The position numbers and the translations under genes are program-made. The notes under the pieces are model-generated. The model was given only the letters and a program-made list of their open reading frames with translations. It ran no database searches and had not been told where the DNA came from. Source: Kribbella sandramycini (GTDB taxonomy: Bacteria; Actinomycetota; Actinomycetes; Propionibacteriales; Kribbellaceae). From it: a stretch of 64,000 nucleotides of DNA. Where the stretch lies: the NCBI RefSeq assembly GCF_013131805.1, contig NZ_JABJRC010000007.1, positions 124,001-188,000 on the forward strand, in the 5' to 3' direction. Positions 1-8,359 of this stretch are shown piece after piece (positions within the stretch are counted from its first letter, which is position 1; each line of letters starts with the position of its first letter).

Positions 1-1095
1 CTTCACCGGCACACCGAGCTCGCGCTGCACCGCGATCACGATGCCGCCCTTGGCCGTGCCGTCCAGCTTGGTCAGCACCAGGCCGGTGACGTTGATGACC
101 TCGGCGAACACCCGCGCCTGGGTGAGCCCGTTCTGGCCGGTGGTCGCGTCGATGACGAGCAGCACCTCGTCGACCTCGGCCGACTTCTCGATGACCCGCT
201 TGACCTTGCCGAGCTCGTCCATCAGGCCGGTCTTGGTGTGCAGCCGCCCGGCGGTGTCGACCAGGACGACGTCCGCCTCCTCGGCGATGCCCTGCTTGAC
301 CGCGTCGAACGCGATGCTGGCCGGGTCCCCGCCCTCGGGGCCGCGCACGGTCCGGGCGCCGACCCGCTCACCCCAGGTCTGCAGCTGGTCCGCGGCGGCG
401 GCGCGGAAGGTGTCCGCCGCGCCCAGGACGACGTGCTTGTCCTCGGCGACGAGCACGCGGGCGAGCCGGCCGACGGTCGTCGTCTTGCCGGTGCCGTTGA
501 CGCCGACGACCAGGACGACGGCCGGCTGCGCCTCCTTGCGGGTCACCGCGAGCGAGCGGTCCATCGACGGGTCGACCAGCGTGATCAGCTCTTCGCGCAG
601 GACGTCGCGGGCCTGGGCGGCGCCGACGCCCTCGACGCGCATCCGCGTCCGCAGCTTGTCGACCAGCTCCTGCGTGGGGCCGACGCCGACGTCCGCGGTG
701 ATCAGCGTGGTCTCGATGTCCTCCCACGTCTCCTCGTCCAGCTTGTCGCGGGACAGCAGCGCGAGCAGGCCCTTGCCGAGCGAACCCTGCGACCGGGCCA
801 GCCGCGCGCGCAGCCGGACCAGCCGGCCCTGCGCGGACTCGGGCTTCTCGACGGTCGGCGCGACCGGCTCGGCGGGCAGCTCGGTGTCCTCGAGCGTGCG
901 GGTCGGGGTGTCCCGGGGCTGCTCGGCGTCCTCGCCGACGGTCGGCTCGGCCGGCTCGATGGTCGGCGTGGTCGCCGCCGGCAACTCCGACCGCCGGCGG
1001 CGGGCGGCGACGAGCCCGGCGACAGCGCCCAGCACGACCACCCCCGCGATGATGATCGCGAGCAGGACCTGATCAGTCAGCAAAGGGATCGACAC
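1..1095 (-). CDS. ftsY: Signal recognition particle receptor FtsY (3' end outside window)
   Basis: SRP-docking GTPase that receives ribosome-nascent chain-SRP complexes at the membrane. From the GTG at 1095, 365 codons are visible. A hydrophobic N-terminal segment (about residues 5-25) is followed by a Pro/Glu-rich acidic linker, the N domain, and the G domain with P-loop GVNGTGKTTT (about 195-205), DTAGRLHTK (about 280-290) and TKLDGTAKGG (about 346-355). The reading frame is still open at base 1, so the end of the G domain is cut by the window edge. The gene follows cydC on the same strand by 43 nt and belongs to the smc-ftsY backbone, here separated from smc by about 14 kb of other genes. 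Confidence 0.97.
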   Translation of the reverse strand, partial: MSIPLLTDQVLLAIIIAGVVVLGAVAGLVAARRRRSELPAATTPTIEPAEPTVGEDAEQPRDTPTRTLEDTELPAEPVAPTVEKPESAQGRLVRLRARLARSQGSLGKGLLALLSRDKLDEETWEDIETTLITADVGVGPTQELVDKLRTRMRVEGVGAAQARDVLREELITLVDPSMDRSLAVTRKEAQPAVVLVVGVNGTGKTTTVGRLARVLVAEDKHVVLGAADTFRAAAADQLQTWGERVGARTVRGPEGGDPASIAFDAVKQGIAEEADVVLVDTAGRLHTKTGLMDELGKVKRVIEKSAEVDEVLLVIDATTGQNGLTQARVFAEVINVTGLVLTKLDGTAKGGIVIAVQRELGVPVK

Positions 1096-1138
1096 GATTC
1101 CCCATCTTGGCAGACGCGCGGCCCGCGCAGCGCATCCG

Positions 1139-2770
1139 TCACCGCAGAAGCACTTCTTGTCGCGCTACGTGATCGGGCACGAGCTCCGGCCGGTGGGTGA
1201 GCAGGACGACCGTCCGCTCGCCGGCCGCGGCGAACAGGTCGGCCAGCAGCGCTCGCCCGGTCTCCTCGTCCAGATGCTCGGTCGGCTCGTCCAGGACCAG
1301 TACGTCGCGCTGCGCGAGCAGGAGCCGGGCGAACGCCAGCCGCTGCCGCTGACCGCCGGACAGCCGTGCGCCGTGCTCACCGACCAGCGTGTCCAGCCCG
1401 TCCGCCAGGCCTTCGACGAAGGCCCCGAGCCGGGCCAGGTAGAGCGCCCGCCAGATCCGCAGGTCGCTGACCCCTGGGTCCGCGAGCAGGAGGTTCTCTC
1501 GGATCGTCGTGTCGAACACATGGCTCTCCTGGGTGAGCAGACCGACCACCGACCGCACCTGGTCGCCTTCCAGACTGGCCAGGTCGACGCCGTCCAGCAG
1601 AACCTGGCCGGCGCGCGGCTCCAGGAACCGCAGCAGTACGGCGGCCAGGGTGCTCTTGCCCGCGCCGCTCGGCCCGGTGATCACTACTCGGCTCCCGGCC
1701 GGCATGTCCAGGCTCAGCTCACTCAGTACGTCGCTATCGGCGCCGTACCCGACTCGGAGCTGCCGGACCTGCAGTCCGCGCCCCTGCGGCAGCGCTACCG
1801 GTTTCCGAGGCTCAGCGACCGGCTCTGGGCTGTCGACCAACTCCTGAACCCGACCGAGCGAAGAGCGCACTCTGATCGCCAACTGCGCTGCTGCGGGGAC
1901 GCCGCCGAGCACATCGGCCAACGCCAGCGGAGTGAGGACAAGTACGGCGAACACCGCGCCGGTAATGCTCGCCGTACTGCCCAGCACCAGACCGGCGATA
2001 CTCGCACCGCCGACACACACCACCAGCAACGCGCCGCCCAGCCCGGCGCTCCAGGCCGACCGGCGCTCTGCCGCCGCCAGCCGCGCGTCGCGAGCGCTGA
2101 ACGCGTCCAGCACCCGGTCGGTCGCGTTGAAGGCAATCACCTCACCTGCGGTCAGCAGCGTCTCGGTCGCTGCCGCGGCGACCTCGCCTCGGGCACCGGC
2201 CACGCTGCGCTCGGCCCGACGCGCCGACCAGGCAGTCAGCCACGGCACCACCGTGCAAGCGACCAGGACGGCGACAGCGACGGCCGCACCCGCAGTCGGC
2301 AGCAGGAGCGCGATCAGCGCAACGGTCGCGGTTCCGGTCACTGCTGCGACGGCCACCGGCAGCAGAACCCGCAACCACAGATCGAGGACCGCATCGACGT
2401 CCAGCACCAGTCGCGCCAGCAGGTCGCCCTGCCGCCGCCCGCTCAGCCCGCCCGGAGCGAGCTGCTCCAGCCGAGCGGTGATCCGGGCTCGGGTCTCCCC
2501 CAACACCCGGTACGCCGCATCGTGGCCGGCCAGCCGCTCGACGTACCGGAAGACGCCGCGCGCGACGCCGAACGCCCGGACGGCGACGATCGGGACCAAC
2601 AGGATCAACACCGGCGGCTGCGCGGCAGCCGTGGTGATCAGCCAAGCCGACGTGGCCAACAGACCTACTGCCGAGCCGGCCGCAGCCACACCCGCCGCCA
2701 AGGCCAACGCCAGCCGCCACCAGACCTTGCGCTCCGGCTGAATGAATCGCATGGCTGCCCAGCTGCTCAT
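1139..2770 (-). CDS. cydC: ABC exporter subunit CydC (cytochrome bd assembly)
   Basis: One half of the heterodimeric CydDC transporter, which exports thiols (cysteine/glutathione-type reductant, or mycothiol-related compounds in actinobacteria, by inference) and is needed for cytochrome bd assembly. The 543-residue protein has an N-terminal six-helix membrane domain with the CydC-typical motif around WLITTAAAQPPVL, then an ATPase domain: Walker A GPSGAGKST (about 364-372), signature LSGGQRQRLAF (about 470-480) and Walker B VLVLDEPTEHLD (about 487-498). Its ATG overlaps the cydD stop by 4 nt (ATGA), indicating translational coupling. It is the last cyd gene, 43 nt upstream of ftsY. Confidence 0.93.
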   Translation of the reverse strand: MSSWAAMRFIQPERKVWWRLALALAAGVAAAGSAVGLLATSAWLITTAAAQPPVLILLVPIVAVRAFGVARGVFRYVERLAGHDAAYRVLGETRARITARLEQLAPGGLSGRRQGDLLARLVLDVDAVLDLWLRVLLPVAVAAVTGTATVALIALLLPTAGAAVAVAVLVACTVVPWLTAWSARRAERSVAGARGEVAAAATETLLTAGEVIAFNATDRVLDAFSARDARLAAAERRSAWSAGLGGALLVVCVGGASIAGLVLGSTASITGAVFAVLVLTPLALADVLGGVPAAAQLAIRVRSSLGRVQELVDSPEPVAEPRKPVALPQGRGLQVRQLRVGYGADSDVLSELSLDMPAGSRVVITGPSGAGKSTLAAVLLRFLEPRAGQVLLDGVDLASLEGDQVRSVVGLLTQESHVFDTTIRENLLLADPGVSDLRIWRALYLARLGAFVEGLADGLDTLVGEHGARLSGGQRQRLAFARLLLAQRDVLVLDEPTEHLDEETGRALLADLFAAAGERTVVLLTHRPELVPDHVARQEVLLR

Positions 2771-4392
2771 GCCAGCACCAACTCTCGTGGTCCCACGACA
2801 ACACTTCGGTCGGCCGCTGTAATCAGTGCCGGTCGGTGCGCGACCATCAGCACCGTTCGACCAGTCGCCCGCAGCCCAGCGATCACTGCGGCCTCGGTGT
2901 CCGTGTCCAGCCCTGCGGTCGGCTCATCCAGGAGCAGCACGGGCGCATCGGTCACCAGCGCCCGCGCCAACGCCACGCGGCGCTGCTGCCCGCCCGACAA
3001 CAGCTGCCCGTGCTCGCCAACCGCTTTATCAAGCTCCAGCTCACTTGAACCGGCTGCCAGCAGAGCCAGCCGGACGGCGTCATCGGAGGCCTCCGGCTGC
3101 CCGAGCCGCACGTTGTCGGCGACACTCCCCGACCGGAGCCCGGCCCGCTGTGGCACCCAGGCGAACTGCCGCCGCCACGCGCTCGGCTCGAACTCGTCCG
3201 CCGCACTGCCACCCGCGACCACCACACCGCGTTCGGGCGCGATGAAACCGAGCAACACCGCCAGCACTGTCGACTTACCGGCACCACTCGGCCCAGTCAG
3301 TGCGAGCACCTCACCCGGCCGCACCTCCAGGTCGAACCCGTCGAGCGCCGGCTCGTCGCGACCCGGGTAGCGCACGGTCACGTCGTACAGCTGCAGGTTG
3401 GTCGTGCGTAGGTCGGGGACGTCGGTCCGGTCGCCACGCTCCGGCAGCGGAGTCTCCAGGACCCGGAAGGCCTCCTCGCTGGCGGCAACACCGTCCGCGC
3501 TGGCGTGGAAGTGCAGGCCGACCTGACGCAGTGGCAGGTAGGCCTCGGGCGCGAGGATCAACACCATCAGCGCGGTCTCCAGCCCGAGGTGGCCTTCGAT
3601 CAACCGCAGGCCCACACCAACGGCGACCAGCGCGACCGAGATGCTGGCGAGCAGTTCCAGCGCCAGAGAGGAGAGAAAGGCGACCCGCAGACTGCTCATC
3701 GACGCGACCCGGTGTCGATCCGTCACCCGGCGTACGGCCGCCTCCTGCGCCCTGGCGCGGCCGAACAGCTTCAGGGTCGGCAGACCGGTCACCACATCGG
3801 TGAAGTGATGGGCCAGCCGGTCGAGCGCGCGTTGCCGGCGTCGGCTGTGCGCCTGGGTCGCCCAGCCGATCAGCGCCATGAAGATCGGGATCAGCGGCAG
3901 CGTGATCACGACAGTCCCAGCGGCGATCAGATCGCCGGTCGCCATCCAGCCGATCACTCCGGCCGGGACAGTCGCAGCGAGTACGAGCTGCGGGAGGTAA
4001 CGCGCGAAATACGGATCGAGGTCGTCAAGGCCCTTGGTGAGCAACGTAGTCAGCGAACTACTGCGCTCGCCGCTCAGCCAGACCGGACCGAGTTTCAGCG
4101 CATGCTCCAATGTCTGCCGCCGCAGCGTCGACTTCACCGCCGCGGCAGACCGCTGCGCGACCACCTCTTGGCACCACAGCAGCACGGCTCGCCCAGCGAC
4201 CACGGCGGCGAGCGCCCAGGCCGCACTGGTCACGTCAGCGCCCTGCAGCACCACTCCGGCGATCACCTTCGCCAGCAGCATCGCCTGGACGATAATCAGC
4301 GCGCCACTCGCGATACCGATCAGAACCGAGGCAGCCAGGAAGGTCCGGGCCGCCCGAGCCCGGCGCAGCAGCCGCGGGTCGAGCGGCTTCAT
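2767..4392 (-). CDS. cydD: ABC exporter subunit CydD (cytochrome bd assembly)
   Basis: Partner of CydC in the thiol-exporting heterodimer. The 541-residue protein has a membrane domain (roughly residues 15-310) followed by an ATPase domain with Walker A GPSGAGKST (about 365-373), an LSGGQQRRVALAR signature (about 464-476) and Walker B VLLLDEPTAGLD (about 484-495). Start and stop overlap those of cydB and cydC by 4 nt each, so cydB-cydD-cydC form one tightly coupled translation unit. Separate CydD and CydC are seen here; some actinobacteria carry a fused CydDC. Confidence 0.93.
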   Translation of the reverse strand: MKPLDPRLLRRARAARTFLAASVLIGIASGALIIVQAMLLAKVIAGVVLQGADVTSAAWALAAVVAGRAVLLWCQEVVAQRSAAAVKSTLRRQTLEHALKLGPVWLSGERSSSLTTLLTKGLDDLDPYFARYLPQLVLAATVPAGVIGWMATGDLIAAGTVVITLPLIPIFMALIGWATQAHSRRRQRALDRLAHHFTDVVTGLPTLKLFGRARAQEAAVRRVTDRHRVASMSSLRVAFLSSLALELLASISVALVAVGVGLRLIEGHLGLETALMVLILAPEAYLPLRQVGLHFHASADGVAASEEAFRVLETPLPERGDRTDVPDLRTTNLQLYDVTVRYPGRDEPALDGFDLEVRPGEVLALTGPSGAGKSTVLAVLLGFIAPERGVVVAGGSAADEFEPSAWRRQFAWVPQRAGLRSGSVADNVRLGQPEASDDAVRLALLAAGSSELELDKAVGEHGQLLSGGQQRRVALARALVTDAPVLLLDEPTAGLDTDTEAAVIAGLRATGRTVLMVAHRPALITAADRSVVVGPRELVLA

Positions 4393-5375
4393 GCCGCCAC
4401 CACGACCCGCTTGCGGAACACCCAGTACGTCCAGCCCTGGTAGAGCAGCACGAGCGGCGTGAAGATCCCCGCGATGATCGTCAGGATCTTCAAGGTGTAC
4501 GCCGTCGACGCGGCCTCGGCCACTGTCAGCGTCGTCTCCGGGCTCAGCGTCGAGGGCAGCACGGCTGGGAAGAGTGCAGCGAACAGTGAGACCACAGCCA
4601 GCCCAGTAGCGACAGCCGAGCCGGTGAAGGCCCAGCCCTCCCGGCCGAGCCGGTTGGCGATCAGACCGCCGACGAACGCCGCAGCGGCAGCCGCTGCGAC
4701 CACAGCCGAGGCGATGTCACCGCGCAGCGCCTGGGCCCACCACAGGAAGGCGACCGCAAGGACTGCGGCGACCACACCGACCTGACGAGCGAGCCGGTTC
4801 GCCCGCTCTCGCAGTACGCCGGTGGTTCGCAAGGCCAGGAAGATCGCGCCGTGGGCGACGAAGACCGCAGTGAAGGTCAGACCGCCGAGCAGGGCGAACG
4901 GGTTCAGCAGCTCCCCCAGCCCGCCGACGTACTCGTGGGAGGCATCCAGCGGGACGCCGCGGACGAGGTTGGCGAAGACGATGCCCCACAGCAGCGGGGG
5001 CAGCACCGAGCCGACGGTGATCACCGTGTCCATCCGGCCGCGCCACTCCAGGTCGGCCCGTTTGCCGCGGTACTCGATCGCGACCCCGCGCAGGATCAGC
5101 GCGACCAGGATCGCGAACAGCGGCAGGTAGAACCCGCTGAAGACGGTCGCGTACCACTCCGGGAAGGCGGCGAACATGGCCGCGCCGGCCATCACCAGCC
5201 AGACCTCGTTACCGTCCCAGACCGGGCCGATCGTGGTGATCACCGCGCGCCGCTCGGGCTCGTCGCGGCCGAGCACCCGGACCAGCGCGCCGACGCCGAA
5301 GTCGAACCCCTCGAGGACGAAGTACCCGGTCCACAGCCCGGCGATGAGCAGGAACCAGACGGTCGTGAGCTCCAT
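4389..5375 (-). CDS. cydB: Cytochrome bd ubiquinol/menaquinol oxidase subunit II
   Basis: Membrane subunit II of the high-affinity terminal oxidase. I chose the ATG at 5375 (MELTTVWFLLIAGLW), preceded by GAGAAGG, giving 328 residues, the usual family size; the open frame extends 15 codons further but would overlap the end of cydA. The sequence shows about eight to nine hydrophobic segments and the family motif GxxVWDGNEVWL near residue 55. It begins 13 nt after the cydA stop and overlaps cydD by 4 nt. Confidence 0.95.
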   Translation of the reverse strand: MELTTVWFLLIAGLWTGYFVLEGFDFGVGALVRVLGRDEPERRAVITTIGPVWDGNEVWLVMAGAAMFAAFPEWYATVFSGFYLPLFAILVALILRGVAIEYRGKRADLEWRGRMDTVITVGSVLPPLLWGIVFANLVRGVPLDASHEYVGGLGELLNPFALLGGLTFTAVFVAHGAIFLALRTTGVLRERANRLARQVGVVAAVLAVAFLWWAQALRGDIASAVVAAAAAAAFVGGLIANRLGREGWAFTGSAVATGLAVVSLFAALFPAVLPSTLSPETTLTVAEAASTAYTLKILTIIAGIFTPLVLLYQGWTYWVFRKRVVVAA

Positions 5376-5388
5376 GATCCAGCCCTTC

Positions 5389-6804
5389 TCAGTAAGCGAA
5401 CGACAGCGGTTCGGCGGCATCCGGCGCGTCGTCCGGATCGCTCTCGGGCGGCGGCGCGTCGGTCCCGGCCAGACCGGCCCGGATCGTGCGCAGCATCAGC
5501 TTCACCTCGACGAATCCGAGGACGCCGTACAGGACGGTGAAGCCGGCCAGCGAGATGATCAGCTCGGTCGCCGTCGTGCCCGGCGAGACGCCGGACGCCG
5601 TCGGCATCAGGCCGAACACCAGCCAGGGCTGGCGGCCGGTCTCGGTGAAGATCCAGCCGAAGCAGTTCGCGAGCAGCGGTAGCAGCGGCAACGGCGCGAC
5701 CACCCAGATCAGCCACCTGGCCGGCGCCCGCCCCTTTCTCGTCGCCCAGAGCAACCAGAGCGCGATCGCGCCGGTCGAGAGGCCGACGCCGATCATCAGC
5801 CGGAAGGTCCAGTAGGCGAGCGGGATGTTCGGGTTGTAGGAGCCTGGGCCGTAGAGCCGCTCGTAGGCCTCCTGCAGCGAGTTGATGCCCTTGACCTCGC
5901 CGTCGAAACTGCCGGTGCCGAGGAAGGACAGCAGGTACGGCACCTTGATCGAGAAGACTTCCTTCGAGCCGTCCAGCGTGCCGATCGTGAACAGCGACAG
6001 CGCGGCCGGCTTCTCGGTCTCGTAGAGCGCCTCGGCGGCGGCCATCTTCATCGGCTGCACCTCGGTCATCACCTTGCCCTGTTGGTCACCGGTGAGCGCG
6101 ACGCCGGCGCTGGCGGCGAGCACGATCACGGCGCCGATCTTGAGCGCCGTCCGGAACACGTCGCGATCGACGTCCGGCCGGCGGAGCAGATGCCAGAGCG
6201 CGACCGCGGCGACGAACGCGCCGCCGACCATGAACGCGGCGAAGATCGTGTGCGGGTAGGTGACGAGCACGACCTTGTTGGTCAGCACCGCCCACAGGTC
6301 GGTCAGCTCGGCCCGGCCGCGCTCGGGGTTGATCCGGAAGCCGACCGGGTTCTGCATCCAGGAGTTGGCGGCGAGGATGAAGTACGCCGACAGCTGGGTC
6401 CCGAGTACGACCATCCAGATACAGGCCAGGTGGACGAGTTTGGGCAGCCGGTCCCAGCCGAACATCCAGAGGCCGATGAAGGTCGACTCGACGAAGAACG
6501 CCAGCAGGCCCTCGAGCGCCAGCGGAGCGCCGAAGACGTCGCCGACGAACCGTGAGTAGTCCGACCAGTTCATCCCGAACTGGAACTCCTGGACCAGGCC
6601 GGTGACCACGCCCATCGCGATGTTGATCAGGAACAACTTGCCGTAGAACTTGGTCAGCCGCAGGTACTTCTCCTTGCCGGTGCGGTACCACGCGGTCTGC
6701 AGCCCGGCCGTGATCGCGACCAGCGAGATCGTCACCGGCACGAAGAAGAAGTGGTACACGGTGGTGACGGCGAACTGCCAGCGGGCCAGATCCAGGGTGT
6801 CCAC
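5389..6804 (-). CDS. cydA: Cytochrome bd oxidase subunit I
   Basis: Haem-bearing subunit I, which oxidises menaquinol and reduces oxygen. I place the start at the GTG of 6804, preceded by GGAGGGG five bases upstream; an ATG at 6822 is in frame but has no Shine-Dalgarno. With the GTG start (471 residues) H18, H185, E98 and E106 fall one residue from E. coli H19, H186, E99 and E107, and WTFRLMIG carries the axial Met. The short Q-loop is typical of actinobacteria. It heads the cydABDC operon and its upstream region holds dyads likely bound by the divergent BlaI-type repressor. Confidence 0.95.
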   Translation of the reverse strand: MDTLDLARWQFAVTTVYHFFFVPVTISLVAITAGLQTAWYRTGKEKYLRLTKFYGKLFLINIAMGVVTGLVQEFQFGMNWSDYSRFVGDVFGAPLALEGLLAFFVESTFIGLWMFGWDRLPKLVHLACIWMVVLGTQLSAYFILAANSWMQNPVGFRINPERGRAELTDLWAVLTNKVVLVTYPHTIFAAFMVGGAFVAAVALWHLLRRPDVDRDVFRTALKIGAVIVLAASAGVALTGDQQGKVMTEVQPMKMAAAEALYETEKPAALSLFTIGTLDGSKEVFSIKVPYLLSFLGTGSFDGEVKGINSLQEAYERLYGPGSYNPNIPLAYWTFRLMIGVGLSTGAIALWLLWATRKGRAPARWLIWVVAPLPLLPLLANCFGWIFTETGRQPWLVFGLMPTASGVSPGTTATELIISLAGFTVLYGVLGFVEVKLMLRTIRAGLAGTDAPPPESDPDDAPDAAEPLSFAY

Positions 6805-6824
6805 GAACCCCTCCAGGGACATCT

Positions 6825-6895
6825 ACGACGATACGTAGTAGATCGTAGCGCGGATCTACTACGCGATGTAGTTCTTATCTACTACGACGTGTAGT
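6825..6895. promoter_or_regulatory. Three BlaI-type operator dyads between cydA and the BlaI-like gene
   Basis: Two perfect dyads ACTAC-N5-GTAGT lie at 6858-6872 and 6881-6895, and a third with one mismatch (ACTAC-N5-GTCGT on the minus strand) at 6825-6839, just in front of cydA. Their symmetry resembles TAC/GTA-type BlaI/MecI operators. A possible -10 (TACACT, 6896-6901) for the plus-strand gene lies eight bases from its GTG. The inference is autoregulation of the repressor gene and possibly co-control of cydABDC. Confidence 0.6.
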
Positions 6896-6907
6896 TACAC
6901 TGGTCAC

Positions 6908-7306
6908 GTGACGAGTGAGGAGAAGGCGCCGCGACCGCTCGGCGACCTCGAGCGCCTGGTGATGGAGCAGCTGTGGGCGGCGTCCGAGGCGCTGACCGTG
7001 CGCCAGGTGCACGAGCGGGTCGCGACGACCCGCGACCTCGCCTACACGACTGTGATGACGGTGCTCGATCGGCTCGCGAAGAAGGAGCTGACCGAGCGCG
7101 AGCGCGACGGCAAGGCCTGGCGGTATCGCGCCGCCGCGCCACGCGAGGAGCTGGCCGTCGACCTGATGCGCGATGCACTCGACCGGGCCGGTGACCGGCG
7201 GGAGGCGCTGGTCCGGTTCGTCGGCCAGGTCAGCGACGAGGAGGCCGCGCTGCTTCGCGAGGCCCTCGCCAAGCTGGACGGCGACACCTCGGGGCGAGCC
7301 GGGTGA
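6908..7306 (+). CDS. BlaI/MecI/CopY-family transcriptional repressor
   Basis: A 132-residue winged-helix repressor. The N-terminal half shows the family pattern LGDLERLVMEQLW followed by TVRQVHERV and AYTTVMTVLDRLAKKELTERER (recognition helix and wing, about residues 10-65); the C-terminal half is the helical dimerisation region. Family members bind TACA/TAC-type dyads and are inactivated by cleavage triggered by a partner membrane metallopeptidase. The gene overlaps the M56 peptidase gene by 4 nt (GTGA), the classical blaI-blaR arrangement. No beta-lactamase lies nearby; the closest target is cydA, divergent across 100 nt carrying three dyads. Confidence 0.88.
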   Translation: MTSEEKAPRPLGDLERLVMEQLWAASEALTVRQVHERVATTRDLAYTTVMTVLDRLAKKELTERERDGKAWRYRAAAPREELAVDLMRDALDRAGDRREALVRFVGQVSDEEAALLREALAKLDGDTSGRAG

Positions 7307-8208
7307 TCACCCCGGTTCTGCTGGCCGCGTTGGCCCTGGTGCTGGCGGGGCCGGCGCCCGCACTGCTGGCGCGCTCCGACTGGCCGTACCGGGTGCCGCG
7401 CGCGGCTATCGCGCTTTGGCAGGCCATTTCACTCGCTGCGGTGCTGGCCGCGCTCGGTGCGGGGATTTCACTGTCGTACTCGACCGCCGGGCAGCCAGGC
7501 GAGCCGCGCTTCGACCCGTCGTCCGCCCGTGACCTCGTGGCCGCCGCAGTCCTCGCCATGACCGCACTGGTCGTCGTCAGGCTGCTCTGGGCCGCCGGCC
7601 GCGTCGCCGTCGGCACCCGAGCCCGCCGTCGGCGGCACCGCGACCTGGTCGACATCCTCGCCACTCCCGACGGCCTCATCCCCGGCCTGCGCGTCCTCGA
7701 AGAGCAGACGCCACTCGCCTACTGCCTCCCCGCCCTCCGCGGGGCGCGCGTAGTCGTCTCTGTCGGCGCGCTGGACCGCCTCGACGACAGCGAGCTCAGA
7801 GCCGTCCTGGCCCACGAGCAAGCGCACCTCCGCGCCCGCCACGACCTGGTCCTCGAGGCCTTCACCGCCCTGCACCAGGCCTTCCCCCGCTTCGTCCGCA
7901 GCGACCTGGCCCTCGAACAGGCCCGCACCCTCGTCGAACTCCTGGCCGACGACGACGCCCGCCGCCGCAACGGCCCCCGCCCCCTGGCCCGAGCCCTCGT
8001 AGCCCTTGCCGGCTCCCCAGCCCCCGAAGCCGGCCTGGCCGCCGCCAAGTCCGCCACCCTGCTCCGAGTCCAGCGCCTAGCCGACCCCACCCCCGACAAC
8101 CGCCTACTAGCAGCCACCACCTACACAGCCGCCGTAGCCCTCCTCGTAGTCCCCACCCTCACCGTCGCCGCCCCCATAGTCCTAGCCATCGTCAACGCCG
8201 TCAGCTGA
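7303..8208 (+). CDS. M56/M48-type membrane metallopeptidase (BlaR1-like, no sensor domain)
   Basis: A 301-residue membrane protein with hydrophobic segments near residues 2-22, 32-55, 68-90 and at the extreme C terminus (about 275-300). The zinc motif HEQAH is at residues 171-175 in LRAVLAHEQAHLRARHD. Known BlaR1/MecR1 proteins carry an extracellular penicillin-binding domain; this one lacks it, so its activating signal is unknown. It is translationally coupled to the repressor gene by a GTGA overlap, and the inferred role is cleavage of that repressor. Confidence 0.8.
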   Translation: MITPVLLAALALVLAGPAPALLARSDWPYRVPRAAIALWQAISLAAVLAALGAGISLSYSTAGQPGEPRFDPSSARDLVAAAVLAMTALVVVRLLWAAGRVAVGTRARRRRHRDLVDILATPDGLIPGLRVLEEQTPLAYCLPALRGARVVVSVGALDRLDDSELRAVLAHEQAHLRARHDLVLEAFTALHQAFPRFVRSDLALEQARTLVELLADDDARRRNGPRPLARALVALAGSPAPEAGLAAAKSATLLRVQRLADPTPDNRLLAATTYTAAVALLVVPTLTVAAPIVLAIVNAVS

Positions 8209-8210
8209 AC

Positions 8211-8306
8211 CTAGCCGAAGTGTTTGCCTTCGTTGCGGGCTACGGCGAGCAGGACGAGGCCGGCGAGCAGGAGCAGAACTACCGTCATTACCACGAACGT
8301 CACCAC
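8211..8306 (-). CDS. Possible 31-residue single-span membrane peptide
   Basis: On the strand opposite the M56 gene, a short frame runs from GTG 8306 (alternative ATG 8288) to TAG at 8211. It encodes a strongly hydrophobic stretch (about VVLLLLAGLVLLAVA) followed by a charged tail, ARNEGKHFG, as in small single-span membrane proteins. A weak GGGGAA lies upstream. It fills the gap between the M56 gene and the threonine-aldolase-like gene. No family was recognised and it may not be expressed. Confidence 0.35.
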   Translation of the reverse strand: MVTFVVMTVVLLLLAGLVLLAVARNEGKHFG

Positions 8307-8359
8307 GTGCGATTTCCCCGATTCCCCACAGATCCCCAGTTGGCTATCGGTGGACGAGC

